Shown here: positions 49,955 through 57,826 of the stretch, piece by piece
How positions within the stretch are numbered: the first letter of the stretch is position 1
Layout of the letters: each line of letters begins with the position of its first letter
Origin: DASXRA01 sp036506155
GTDB taxonomy: Bacteria > Actinomycetota > Actinomycetes > Mycobacteriales > Jatrophihabitantaceae
Length of the DNA: 64,000 nt
Direction of reading: 5' to 3'
Assembly: GCA_036506155.1 (NCBI GenBank)
Contig: DASXSF010000153.1
Coordinates: forward strand, 62,001-126,000
Position numbers and translations under genes: made by a program
Notes under the pieces: model-generated
What the model was told of the DNA's origin: nothing
Seen by the model: the letters and a program-made list of their open reading frames with translations, nothing else
Database searches by the model: none

Positions 49955-51637
49955 GTGAGCACCAAGGAGCATCGCAAGCCGCACAGCAGCACCGTCACGG
50001 AAGGCATCGAGCGGGCCGGAGCGCGCGGCATGCTGCGGGCGGTCGGCATGGGCGACGACGACTGGCGCAAGCCGCAGATCGGCGTCGCCTCGTCCTGGAA
50101 CGAGATCACGCCGTGCAATCTGTCGCTTCGCCGGTTGGCCGGACGGGCCAAGATCGGAGTCCGCGGTGCGGACGGATTCCCGTTGGAGTTCGGGACGATC
50201 TCGGTCTCGGACGGTATCTCGATGGGCCATGACGGGATGCACTACTCGCTCGTCTCGCGTGAGGTCATCGCGGATTCGGTCGAGACGGTGTTCCGCGCCG
50301 AGCAGTTCGACGGCGCCGTGCTGCTCGCCGGCTGCGACAAGTCCGAGCCCGGCATGATCATGGCGGCCGCCCGGCTGGACGTGGCCGCGATCTTCCTCTA
50401 TGCCGGGTCGTCGCTGCCCGGGCGCTTCCGGGGCCGGGACGTCAACATCGTCGACGCGTTCGAGGGAGTGGGCGCCTGCCTGGCAGGGCGCATCACGCGC
50501 GACGAACTGACCGAGATCGAGAAGGCGATCTGTCCGGGCGAAGGTGCCTGCGCAGGCATGTTCACCGCCAACACGATGGCGTCGGCGATCGAGGCGCTCG
50601 GCCTGTCGCTGCCCGGGTCTGCCTCGCCGCCTGCACCCGACGCGCGGCGCGACGCCTACGCCGAGCGGTCCGGTGAAGCCGTTGTGCACCTCGTCGATGC
50701 CGGCATCACCACGCGGACCATCCTCACCCGGGAGGCGTTCGAGAACGCGATCACCGTGGTGATGGCCCTCGGCGGCTCGACCAACGCCGTGCTGCACCTG
50801 CTGGCCATTGCCAACGAGGCGAAGGTCGACCTCACCCTCGACGACTTCAACCGGATCGGGGACCGGACCCCGCACCTGGCCGACGTCAAGCCGTTCGGGC
50901 GCTACGTCATGTCCGACGTCGACGCGATAGGCGGCGTGCCCGTCGTCATGAAGGCGCTGCTCGACGCCGGGCTGCTCTCCGGCGACGCGCTCACTGTCAC
51001 CGGCCGGACCATCGCGGAGAACCTCCACGACATCGCTCCGCCCGACCCGGACGGCAAGATCATCCACGCGATGAACGACCCCATCCACCGCACGGGTGGG
51101 CTGACCATCCTGCGCGGCTCGCTCGCCTCCGAAGGAGCGGTCGTGAAGAGTGCCGGCCTCGAGGCAGAGACCTTCGAGGGCGCGGCACGGGTGTTCGACC
51201 GCGAGCAGGCTGCAATGGACGCTCTCGCCGCAGGCACGCTCTCGGCGGGCGATGTCGTCGTGATCCGCTACGAGGGCCCGAAGGGCGGGCCGGGCATGCG
51301 CGAGATGCTCCAGATCACCAGTGCGATCAAGGGCGCCGGGCTCGGCAAGGACGTGCTACTGCTCACCGACGGCCGCTTCTCCGGCGGGACCACGGGCCCG
51401 TGCGTCGGCCATGTGGCGCCCGAGGCAGCGGTGGGCGGCCCGATCGCCCTGGTGCGCGACGGCGACCGCATCCGCCTCGACCTCGCGGCGCGCACGCTCG
51501 ACCTGCTCGTTGACGACGCAGATCTGGAACGCCGCCGCGCCGAGTGGAAGCCGCCACCGCAGCCGTTCGACTACGGCGTCCTCGGCAAGTACGCGAAGCT
51601 GGTGGGCTCGGCCGCACACGGCGCCATATGTGGTTAG
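49955..51637 (+). CDS. ilvD: Dihydroxyacid dehydratase
   Basis: It dehydrates 2,3-dihydroxy-isovalerate and -methylvalerate in valine and isoleucine synthesis. The 560 residues have likely Fe-S cysteines in 'NEITPCNLS', 'LLAGCDKSEPGM' and 'GEGACAGMFTANTM', plus 'ALGGSTNAVLHLLAIA' and C-terminal 'LLTDGRFSGGTTGPCVGHVAPEA'. It is intact. It stands just upstream of the ilvB leader but has its own promoter and a hairpin behind it. Confidence 0.96.
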   Translation: MSTKEHRKPHSSTVTEGIERAGARGMLRAVGMGDDDWRKPQIGVASSWNEITPCNLSLRRLAGRAKIGVRGADGFPLEFGTISVSDGISMGHDGMHYSLVSREVIADSVETVFRAEQFDGAVLLAGCDKSEPGMIMAAARLDVAAIFLYAGSSLPGRFRGRDVNIVDAFEGVGACLAGRITRDELTEIEKAICPGEGACAGMFTANTMASAIEALGLSLPGSASPPAPDARRDAYAERSGEAVVHLVDAGITTRTILTREAFENAITVVMALGGSTNAVLHLLAIANEAKVDLTLDDFNRIGDRTPHLADVKPFGRYVMSDVDAIGGVPVVMKALLDAGLLSGDALTVTGRTIAENLHDIAPPDPDGKIIHAMNDPIHRTGGLTILRGSLASEGAVVKSAGLEAETFEGAARVFDREQAAMDALAAGTLSAGDVVVIRYEGPKGGPGMREMLQITSAIKGAGLGKDVLLLTDGRFSGGTTGPCVGHVAPEAAVGGPIALVRDGDRIRLDLAARTLDLLVDDADLERRRAEWKPPPQPFDYGVLGKYAKLVGSAAHGAICG

Positions 51638-51641
51638 CCGC

Positions 51642-51700
51642 GATGAGCGCTTGCGCGAAGAGCCCGCCGGCCGCGCGAGCGGAGCGAGCTTGCGTGCGGC
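51642..51700 (+). repeat. Interspersed GC-rich repeat, copy D (partial)
   Basis: It begins GATGAGCGCTTGCGCGAAG and continues through a GC-rich block with GCGAGCGGAGCGAGC, but lacks the GGGCCCGAGCG...GATCGAGCGACGC end. It directly follows ilvD. Confidence 0.7.
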
Positions 51701-51706
51701 GTGAGG

Positions 51707-51750
51707 TATCCGCCCCTTGGGGCGGTGCCGAGCGGCGCGCCCGGCGGATA
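51707..51750 (+). terminator. Nested inverted repeats between ilvD and the ilvB leader
   Basis: TATCCGCC (51707-51714) pairs with GGCGGATA (51743-51750). Within it, CCGCCCC and GGGGCGG (51710-51725) can form a tight alternative hairpin. There is no T-run. It is a possible terminator for ilvD, placed before the ilvB promoter. Confidence 0.4.
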
Positions 51751-51782
51751 GTTCCAGGATGTGGGACGCCCGTCTCGCTGGG

Positions 51783-51812
51783 TTGAACTGGCTCGCGGCC
51801 CGCGTGTATCGT
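51783..51812 (+). promoter_or_regulatory. Promoter of ilvBN(C)
   Basis: TTGAAC (51783-51788), an 18-nt spacer and TATCGT (51807-51812), then 7 nt to the GTG of the leader peptide. The leader is therefore probably translated from a leaderless start. Confidence 0.6.
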
Positions 51813-51819
51813 CACGCTC

Positions 51820-51858
51820 GTGCGTCATCTCGTACTTATCGACACGCGCGTCGGCTGA
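51820..51858 (+). CDS. ilvB leader peptide MRHLVLIDTRVG
   Basis: Twelve codons, GTG to TGA, include a run of Leu-Val-Leu-Ile (CTC GTA CTT ATC). The run and the 'RVG' end resemble known actinobacterial ilvB leader peptides. Stalling at these codons when charged branched-chain tRNAs are scarce would let transcription pass the terminator downstream. The last Ile codon ends 5 nt before the following stem. Confidence 0.75.
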   Translation: MRHLVLIDTRVG

Positions 51859-51879
51859 GCTCCACCCCATCCGACGCGC
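51846..51879 (+). other. Leader RNA stem of the ilvB attenuator
   Basis: GCGCGTCGG (51846-51854) pairs perfectly with CCGACGCGC (51871-51879) around a 16-nt loop that holds AGCTC. The 5' arm covers the last leader codons, so the position of a ribosome controls it. The 3' arm begins the 20-nt block shared with cimA. Confidence 0.7.
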
Positions 51880-51881
51880 AG

Positions 51882-51911
51882 ACCCTTCGTGCCAGGCACG
51901 GAGGGTTTTTT
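51882..51911 (+). terminator. Rho-independent terminator of the ilvB attenuator
   Basis: ACCCTTCGTG (51882-51891) pairs with CACGGAGGGT (51897-51906), with one G-U pair and a 5-nt loop, followed by TTTTTT. It ends 30 bp before ilvB. Confidence 0.85.
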
Positions 51912-51941
51912 AGTGCAGCGACGACCTCCAGGAAGGCGCCC

Positions 51942-53702
51942 ATGGACGGCCCAGGTAGCGCAGCGAACATCACCGGCGCGCAGGCGCTCGTGCGGTCACT
52001 CGAACGGGTTGGCGCCGACGTCGTATTCGGTATCCCCGGGGGAGCGATCCTTCCCGCGTACGACCCCCTCTACGACTCCACGAGGGTGCGGCACATCCTC
52101 GTCCGCCACGAGCAGGGCGCGGGCCACGCCGCAGAGGGGTACGCCCAGGCGACCGGCAAGGTCGGCGTCTGCATGGCGACGTCGGGGCCGGGGGCCACGA
52201 ACCTCGTCACGCCGATTGCCGACGCCTACATGGACTCGGTGCCGATCGTCGCGATCACGGGACAGGTCGGCCGCGCGTTCATCGGCACGGACGCGTTCCA
52301 AGAGGCGGACATCTCCGGCATCACGTTGCCGATCACCAAGCACAACTTCCTGGTGCAGTCGGCCGCCGAGGTGCCGCAGGCGATCGCGGCCGCATTCCAC
52401 CTCGCCTCGACGGGACGTCCCGGGCCGGTGCTGGTGGACGTGCCCAAGGACGTGCTCCAGGAGCGGGCTCCGTTCGCCTGGCCGCCGCGGATCGACCTGC
52501 CCGGCTACCGCCCCGTGACCCGCCCGCACGGCAAGCAGGTCCGTGAGGCAGCACGGTTGATCGCGACCGCGCGACGGCCGGTGCTCTACGTCGGCGGCGG
52601 AGTGCTCAAGTCGCGGGCGGTCGCCGAACTGCGCCAGCTCGCCGAGCTCACCGGCATTCCGATCGTCACCACCCTGATGGCGCGGGGCGCTTTCCCGGAC
52701 AGCCATCGCCAGCACCTGGGCATGCCGGGTATGCACGGCAACGTCACCGCGGTCACCGCCCTGCAGAAGGCGGACCTGCTCATCGCGCTGGGCACCCGGT
52801 TCGACGACCGGGTCACCGGCAAGCTCGATACGTTCGCCCCCGGCGCCGCCGTTATCCACGCCGACATCGACCCGGCTGAGATCGGCAAAAACCGCATCGC
52901 GGACGTGCCGATCGTCGGCGACGCCCGCGAAGTGCTGATCGAGCTGATCCCCGCGGTGCAGGCCGAATACGAGGCAGGCAATCGTGCCGATCTGACCGGG
53001 TGGTGGCAGCAGCTCGACCAGTGGCGCACGACGTACCCGCTCGGCTACGAGGACCCACCGGACGGCGCGCTGTCCCCGCAGTACGTGATCGAACGGCTCG
53101 GCAGGATCGCCGGCCCGGAGACGATCTTCGCCGCGGGAGTGGGCCAGCACCAGATGTGGGCGTCGCAGTTCATCAGCTACGAGAACCCGTACACGTGGCT
53201 GAATTCGGGTGGCGCCGGAACGATGGGCTACGCCGTACCGGCTGCGATGGGTGCGAAGGTCGGCCGCCCGGACAAACTCGTCTGGGCCATCGACGGCGAC
53301 GGCTGCTTCCAGATGACCAACCAGGAGCTGGCGACCTGCGCCATCGAGGGCATTCCGATCAAGGTCGCAGTGATCAACAACGGCAACCTCGGGATGGTGC
53401 GCCAATGGCAGGCGCTGTTCTACGACGAGCGGTACTCGCACACGGACCTGAGCACACACAAGCTCATCCCGGACTTCGTCAAGCTGGCCGACGCCCTGGG
53501 CTGCGTCGGGCTGCGCTGCGAGGCCAAGGACGACGTCGACGGCGCGATCGAGAAGGCGATGTCGATCAACGACGCTCCGGTGGTGGTCGACTTCACGGTG
53601 GGCAAGGACGCGATGGTGTGGCCGATGGTGCCCGCCGGCACCAGTAACGACGACATCCAGGCGGCCCGGGGCATCCGGCCCACATTCGACGAGGACGAGT
53701 GA
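51942..53702 (+). CDS. ilvB: Acetolactate synthase large subunit
   Basis: This ThDP/FAD enzyme makes acetolactate or acetohydroxybutyrate, the first common step to valine, leucine and isoleucine. The 586 residues have the ThDP-activating Glu in 'VRHEQGAGHAAEGYAQATG' (about 50), 'GMPGMHG' and the ThDP motif 'AIDGDGCFQMTNQELATC...NNGNLGMVRQWQ'. ATG 51942 has AGGAAGG upstream; the frame runs further 5' through the attenuator but that part is not coding. The partner ilvN follows after a palindromic spacer. Confidence 0.97.
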   Translation: MDGPGSAANITGAQALVRSLERVGADVVFGIPGGAILPAYDPLYDSTRVRHILVRHEQGAGHAAEGYAQATGKVGVCMATSGPGATNLVTPIADAYMDSVPIVAITGQVGRAFIGTDAFQEADISGITLPITKHNFLVQSAAEVPQAIAAAFHLASTGRPGPVLVDVPKDVLQERAPFAWPPRIDLPGYRPVTRPHGKQVREAARLIATARRPVLYVGGGVLKSRAVAELRQLAELTGIPIVTTLMARGAFPDSHRQHLGMPGMHGNVTAVTALQKADLLIALGTRFDDRVTGKLDTFAPGAAVIHADIDPAEIGKNRIADVPIVGDAREVLIELIPAVQAEYEAGNRADLTGWWQQLDQWRTTYPLGYEDPPDGALSPQYVIERLGRIAGPETIFAAGVGQHQMWASQFISYENPYTWLNSGGAGTMGYAVPAAMGAKVGRPDKLVWAIDGDGCFQMTNQELATCAIEGIPIKVAVINNGNLGMVRQWQALFYDERYSHTDLSTHKLIPDFVKLADALGCVGLRCEAKDDVDGAIEKAMSINDAPVVVDFTVGKDAMVWPMVPAGTSNDDIQAARGIRPTFDEDE

Positions 53703-53704
53703 CC

Positions 53705-53751
53705 GATCGCGCAACATTCGCTCGCCTCAGGCGAGCAAATCTTGCGCAATC
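53705..53751 (-). repeat. 22-bp imperfect inverted repeat between ilvB and ilvN
   Basis: Arms 53705-53726 and 53730-53751 match at 19 of 22 positions around a 3-nt loop. Two of the mismatches are C-A in the sense RNA but would be G-U wobble in the antisense RNA. Possible roles are mRNA processing or dosage control between the subunits, or a small mobile repeat. Confidence 0.8.
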
Positions 53752-53766
53752 GCAGAAAGGTTGGCC

Positions 53767-54291
53767 ATGACAACACACACCCTCTCGGTTCTCGTTGAGA
53801 ACAAGCCGGGCGTGCTGGCCCGGGTGTCCGGGCTCTTCAGCCGCCGCGGGTTCAACATCGAGTCGCTCGCCGTCGGGCCGACCGAGCACCCGGAGATCTC
53901 GCGCATCACGATCCTCGTCAGCGTCGAGGGCACCGCGCTCGAGCAGGTGACCAAGCAGCTCAACAAGCTCATCAACGTGATCAAGATCGTCGAGCTGGAG
54001 GACGCCGCCTCGGTCCAGCGGGAGCTATTACTGGTCAAGGTGCGGGCTGACGACACGACGCGCCGCGGCGTCCTCGAGACGGTCGAGCTGTTCCGGGCGA
54101 AGGTGGTCGACGTGGGGCCGGAGGCGCTCACGATCGAGGTCACCGGCCAGCCGGCCAAGCTCGAAGCCATGCTCCGGATGCTGGAGCCGGCAGGTATTCG
54201 CGAGATGGTCCAATCGGGGGTCGTCGCGCTCGGGCGCGGACCCAGGTCGATGACGCAAGCCGCGTTGCGCTCGGTCGAGCGCAGCGCCTAG
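53767..54291 (+). CDS. ilvN: Acetolactate synthase small (regulatory) subunit
   Basis: The 174-residue regulatory subunit activates IlvB and binds valine for feedback. It has an N-terminal ACT domain 'HTLSVLVENKPGVLARVSGLFSRRGFNIESLAVGPTEHPEISRITILV' and a second ACT-like half. ATG 53767 has AAAGG about 6 nt upstream; the TTG two codons earlier is less likely. It is also written ilvH in some genomes. Confidence 0.96.
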   Translation: MTTHTLSVLVENKPGVLARVSGLFSRRGFNIESLAVGPTEHPEISRITILVSVEGTALEQVTKQLNKLINVIKIVELEDAASVQRELLLVKVRADDTTRRGVLETVELFRAKVVDVGPEALTIEVTGQPAKLEAMLRMLEPAGIREMVQSGVVALGRGPRSMTQAALRSVERSA

Positions 54292-54303
54292 GAGAGGAAC
54301 GCA

Positions 54304-55332
54304 GTGGCAGTAGAGATTTATTACGACGAGGACGCCGACCTGTCGATCGTCCAGGGACGCAAGGTCGCCGTGCTCGGCTACGGCAGTCAGGGGCACGCGC
54401 ACGCGCTGTCGTTGCGGGACTCCGGCGTGGACGTCCGGGTCGGCTTGCCCGAGGGCTCGAAGTCGCGGCCGAAAGCAGAGGATCAGGGCCTGCGCGTGGT
54501 GACGCCGGACGCGGCGGCGGCCGAGGCGGACCTGATCATGGTGCTTGCCCCGGACCCCGCGCAGCGCAGGCTCTATGCCGAGTCGATCGAGCCGAATCTG
54601 CGCGACGGTGACGCGATCTTCTTCGGGCACGGGTTCAACATCCGCTTCGGCTACATCAAGCCGCCGGGCAACGTCGACGTGGCCATGGTGGCGCCCAAGG
54701 GTCCCGGCCACCTCGTGCGGCGCCAGTTCGTCGACGGCAAGGGCGTACCGGTGCTCGTAGCCGTCGAGCAGGACGCCACGGGCAGCGCGTTCCCCCTTGC
54801 GCTGTCATACGCGAAGGCGATGGGCGGCACCCGCGCCGGAGCGATCAAGACGACGTTCACCGAGGAGACCGAGACCGACCTGTTCGGCGAGCAGGCGGTC
54901 TTGTGCGGCGGGGTATCGGCGCTGGTCCAGCGGGCTTTCGAGACCCTGACCGAGGCCGGCTACGCGCCCGAAGTCGCCTATTTCGAGTGCCTGCACGAGC
55001 TGAAGCTGATCGTTGACCTCATGTACGAGGGTGGCATTTCCAAGATGCGATGGTCGGTGTCCGATACCGCGGAGTACGGCGACTACGTGTCCGGGCCGCG
55101 GGTTATCGACGAGCACGTCAAGGACAACATGCAACACATCCTCGGTGAGATCCGCGACGGCTCGTTCGCGGCTCGGTTCATCGCCGACCAGGACGCCGGT
55201 GCGCCGGAGTTCACGGCACTACGCGCCAAGGCCGAGCAGCACCCGATCGAAGAGGTCGGCAAGAGACTGCGCGGGCTGATGAGCTGGGTCACTACGGACG
55301 ACGACTACACCGAGGGAACCGCCGCCCGATGA
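54304..55332 (+). CDS. ilvC: Ketol-acid reductoisomerase (class I)
   Basis: It isomerises and reduces acetolactate or acetohydroxybutyrate with NADPH. The 342 residues are typical of the short class I enzyme: 'KVAVLGYGSQGHAHALSLRDSGVDVRVGL' Rossmann motif, 'VAPKGPGHLVRRQF', and metal-site acids in 'FTEETETDLFGEQAVLCGG' and 'YFECLHELKLIVDLMYEGG'. GTG start with a GGAGAGGAA site. It overlaps leuB by ATGA. Confidence 0.97.
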   Translation: MAVEIYYDEDADLSIVQGRKVAVLGYGSQGHAHALSLRDSGVDVRVGLPEGSKSRPKAEDQGLRVVTPDAAAAEADLIMVLAPDPAQRRLYAESIEPNLRDGDAIFFGHGFNIRFGYIKPPGNVDVAMVAPKGPGHLVRRQFVDGKGVPVLVAVEQDATGSAFPLALSYAKAMGGTRAGAIKTTFTEETETDLFGEQAVLCGGVSALVQRAFETLTEAGYAPEVAYFECLHELKLIVDLMYEGGISKMRWSVSDTAEYGDYVSGPRVIDEHVKDNMQHILGEIRDGSFAARFIADQDAGAPEFTALRAKAEQHPIEEVGKRLRGLMSWVTTDDDYTEGTAAR

Positions 55333-56348
55333 GACTGGCGGTCATTCCCGGCGACGGCATCGGCGTCGAGGTCACCGAGCAGGCGTTGCGGGTGCTGACA
55401 GCCGTGGTTCCCCACGTCGAGGTCGATCGTTACGACCTGGGTGCTGCGCGCTGGCATCGCACCGGCGAGACGCTGCCCGACTCGGTGCTTTCCGAGCTGC
55501 GCGGGCACGACGCGATCCTGCTCGGGGCGGTAGGAGATCCCTCGGTGCCGGCGGGCGTTCTGGAGCGAGGGCTGTTGCTGCGGCTGCGCTTCGAGCTCGA
55601 CCACTACGTCAACCTTCGTCCGGCCAAGCTGTATCCGGGCGTACCGACGCCGCTTGCCGGATCGCCAGAGATCGACTTCCTGGTGTACCGCGAGGGCACC
55701 GAGGGTCCGTACGTGGGCAACGGCGGGGTCCTCCGGAAGGGCACTCGACACGAAGTCGCCACAGAGGTCAGCGTCAATACCGCATTCGGCGTCGAGCGGG
55801 TCGTGCGCGCCGCGTTCGAACGAGCGCAGACGCGGCCGCGCAAGCATCTGACCCTGGTGCACAAGAACAATGTGCTCGTCTATGCAGGCGGCCTGTGGAA
55901 GCGGACAGTGGACGCGGTGGCCGCGGAGCACCCGGACGTCGCAGTGGCGTATCAGCATGTCGACGCCGCGACGATCTACCTGGTTACCGACCCCGGTCGC
56001 TACGACGTGATCGTTACCGACAACCTGTTCGGAGACATCATCACCGACCTGGCGGCTGCTGTGTCGGGCGGCATCGGCCTCGCCGCGTCGGGCAACGTCG
56101 ATCCGTCGCGGCGCAACCCGTCGATGTTCGAGCCGGTGCACGGCTCGGCACCCGACATCGCCGGGCAGGGTAAGGCCGATCCGACGGCTGCCGTCCTGTC
56201 TACAGCCATGCTGCTCGATCACCTGGGCCTCTCGGACCCGGCGTCCCGGGTCGAGGCAGCCGTGGCTGCCGACCTCGCGACCCGCGATTTTCGCAACCCC
56301 GGCACCACGTCCGAGATCGGGGAGCGGCTCGCCAAGGCGGCGACATGA
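55329..56348 (+). CDS. leuB: 3-isopropylmalate dehydrogenase
   Basis: It oxidatively decarboxylates 3-isopropylmalate, and in the citramalate route 3-methylmalate. The 339 residues are the actinobacterial short type: 'AVIPGDGIGVEVTEQAL', 'AILLGAVGDPSVPAGVLERGLLLRLRFELDHYVNLRP', 'HKNNVLVYAGGLW', 'VTDNLFGDIITDLAAAVSGGIGLAASGN' and 'FEPVHGSAPDIAGQGKADP'. It is coupled to ilvC and to the next gene by 4-bp overlaps. Being attached to ilvBNC, it falls under the ilvB attenuator. Confidence 0.96.
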   Translation: MRLAVIPGDGIGVEVTEQALRVLTAVVPHVEVDRYDLGAARWHRTGETLPDSVLSELRGHDAILLGAVGDPSVPAGVLERGLLLRLRFELDHYVNLRPAKLYPGVPTPLAGSPEIDFLVYREGTEGPYVGNGGVLRKGTRHEVATEVSVNTAFGVERVVRAAFERAQTRPRKHLTLVHKNNVLVYAGGLWKRTVDAVAAEHPDVAVAYQHVDAATIYLVTDPGRYDVIVTDNLFGDIITDLAAAVSGGIGLAASGNVDPSRRNPSMFEPVHGSAPDIAGQGKADPTAAVLSTAMLLDHLGLSDPASRVEAAVAADLATRDFRNPGTTSEIGERLAKAAT

Positions 56349-56887
56349 CGCAGGCGCTCGGCCTGCTCGAACGGGCCCTCGCCCAGACCGGGTCGATCAT
56401 CGCGGCGATCCGGCCGGAGCAGGGGACGCTGCCCACGCCCTGTCCACAGTGGACGGTTCGTGACGTCGTCGAGCATGTTGTCGGCCACGGCCTGCCCAAC
56501 TTCACCGCAGTGGCGCGAGGCGAGACGGTCGACTGGCTGGCGCCGCCCCAACCGCTCGGCGGCGATTGGGCGGCGCAGTTCCGCACCGGAGCAGACGGGT
56601 TGCTCGCGGCGTGGCGCCGGCCGGACGCGCGGGCCGGACGCGCCGACCAGCAGATCGCCGAGCTGGCCGTCCACGGCTGGGACCTTGTTACTGCCACCGG
56701 CGTCGACGTACCACTCGATGACGAGATCGCCGAACACTCGCTCGCGTGGTCGCACGGCATGCTCCGCCCCGAACATCGCGGCCCGGACAAGGCGTTCGGG
56801 CAAGAGGTGCCGGTGCCGGCCGATGCTCCGGCCTATGCCCGCCTGGTCGGGTGGTTCGGCCGTGACCCCGCCTGGCGCCCGGCCTAG
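56345..56887 (+). CDS. TIGR03086-type metal-binding protein (maleylpyruvate-isomerase N-like)
   Basis: The 180-residue DinB/MDMPI-fold protein has 'TPCPQWTVRDVVEHVVGHG' (first His) and 'QIAELAVHGWDLVTATG' (later His), positions that form the metal site in the family. Actinobacterial genomes have many copies; the function is largely unknown, perhaps mycothiol-dependent transfer. It is coupled to leuB by a 4-bp overlap and is the last gene of the ilv transcript. Confidence 0.85.
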   Translation: MTQALGLLERALAQTGSIIAAIRPEQGTLPTPCPQWTVRDVVEHVVGHGLPNFTAVARGETVDWLAPPQPLGGDWAAQFRTGADGLLAAWRRPDARAGRADQQIAELAVHGWDLVTATGVDVPLDDEIAEHSLAWSHGMLRPEHRGPDKAFGQEVPVPADAPAYARLVGWFGRDPAWRPA

Positions 56888-56891
56888 CGAG

Positions 56892-57821
56892 TCAGACCGC
56901 CGCGTCCATCCGGGCTCGCTGCTCGGCGTTCAGTGTCAGCCGGACACCGGCGAGCGCCTCGTCCAGTTGGGCCACGGAGCTGCACCCGACCATCGGAGTG
57001 ATCGGCGCTTCGCCGCCGACCAACCACGCCAGCACGACCTGATTGCGGGTCGTCTCGAGCTCGGCTGCCACCAAGTCGAGGACGGCCAGCCGGCGCGTGT
57101 TGCCGACATGGTCGTACGCGTCGGTCAGGCGATCGCGATGCACATAGCCTCCCTTGAGCAGCGGGCTGTACACCCAGATGTCCAGGCCGACTGTCGTCGC
57201 GTAGTCGAGCGTCTCGTCGGTGAGCCAGCCGAAGCGCTGCGACTGGAAGGCAACCGGAGCACTCGGGCGGGGCTGCAGGTACGAGTGCATCAGCTGCAGG
57301 ATCGTGAACCCCGGTCGGCCCCGGGCTGCGTGCCGAGCCTGCTCCACCCGCCAGGTCGGCCAGTTCGAGCAGCCGATCCGCCCTACCACGCCGTCCGCGA
57401 TCAGCGATCCGAACGCGTCCATCGTCTCCTCGACGGGCACGGACCGATCCTCGACATGCGCCCAGTACAGGTCGAGGTGGTCTGTGCCCAGTTGCCCGAG
57501 GCTGCGCTGCACCGCGTTCTTGATCGTCGCGGCCGAGAGCCCTTCGAGGTTGTCCGGGTAGCCGCCGGGGACGACCGGCTGCGCCCCGACCTTGGTGCTG
57601 AGGTACACGCGGTCGCGCATTCCGGGACGTGCGGCGAGCCAGCGGCCGATCACCGCCTCACTCTGGCCGCCGAACCCGCTGGGATCAGACCAGAACGAGT
57701 AGTTGTCGGACGTGTCGATCATGGTGCCGCCGGCATCGACGAACCGGTCGAGGATCTCGACGGACGTGCGCTCGTCGGTGCGCGTGCCGAAGTACATGGC
57801 GCCCAGTACGAGTGGTGTCAT
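56892..57821 (-). CDS. Aldo/keto reductase, tandem copy 1
   Basis: The 309-residue AKR barrel has catalytic Asp and Tyr in 'GGTMIDTSDNYSFW', Lys in 'VYLSTKVGAQP' and His-equivalent in 'LYWAHVED'. The C-terminal NADPH site reads 'VVLAWLVGGEAPITPMVG'. It is a close paralogue of the next gene upstream, with the same length. It follows that gene with 5 bp between and shares its promoter. It presumably reduces an aldehyde or ketone. Confidence 0.92.
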   Translation of the reverse strand: MTPLVLGAMYFGTRTDERTSVEILDRFVDAGGTMIDTSDNYSFWSDPSGFGGQSEAVIGRWLAARPGMRDRVYLSTKVGAQPVVPGGYPDNLEGLSAATIKNAVQRSLGQLGTDHLDLYWAHVEDRSVPVEETMDAFGSLIADGVVGRIGCSNWPTWRVEQARHAARGRPGFTILQLMHSYLQPRPSAPVAFQSQRFGWLTDETLDYATTVGLDIWVYSPLLKGGYVHRDRLTDAYDHVGNTRRLAVLDLVAAELETTRNQVVLAWLVGGEAPITPMVGCSSVAQLDEALAGVRLTLNAEQRARMDAAV

Positions 57822-57826
57822 GCCGG

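Noticed and set aside
51717..51941. ilvB starting far upstream
   Set aside because: The frame is open, but it runs through the promoter, leader peptide and terminator. A good ribosome site and normal N-terminus favour 51942.
51996..53717. 573-codon minus-strand open frame across ilvB
   Set aside because: Antisense shadow of ilvB; it has no recognisable domain and its composition fits mirrored GC-rich codons.
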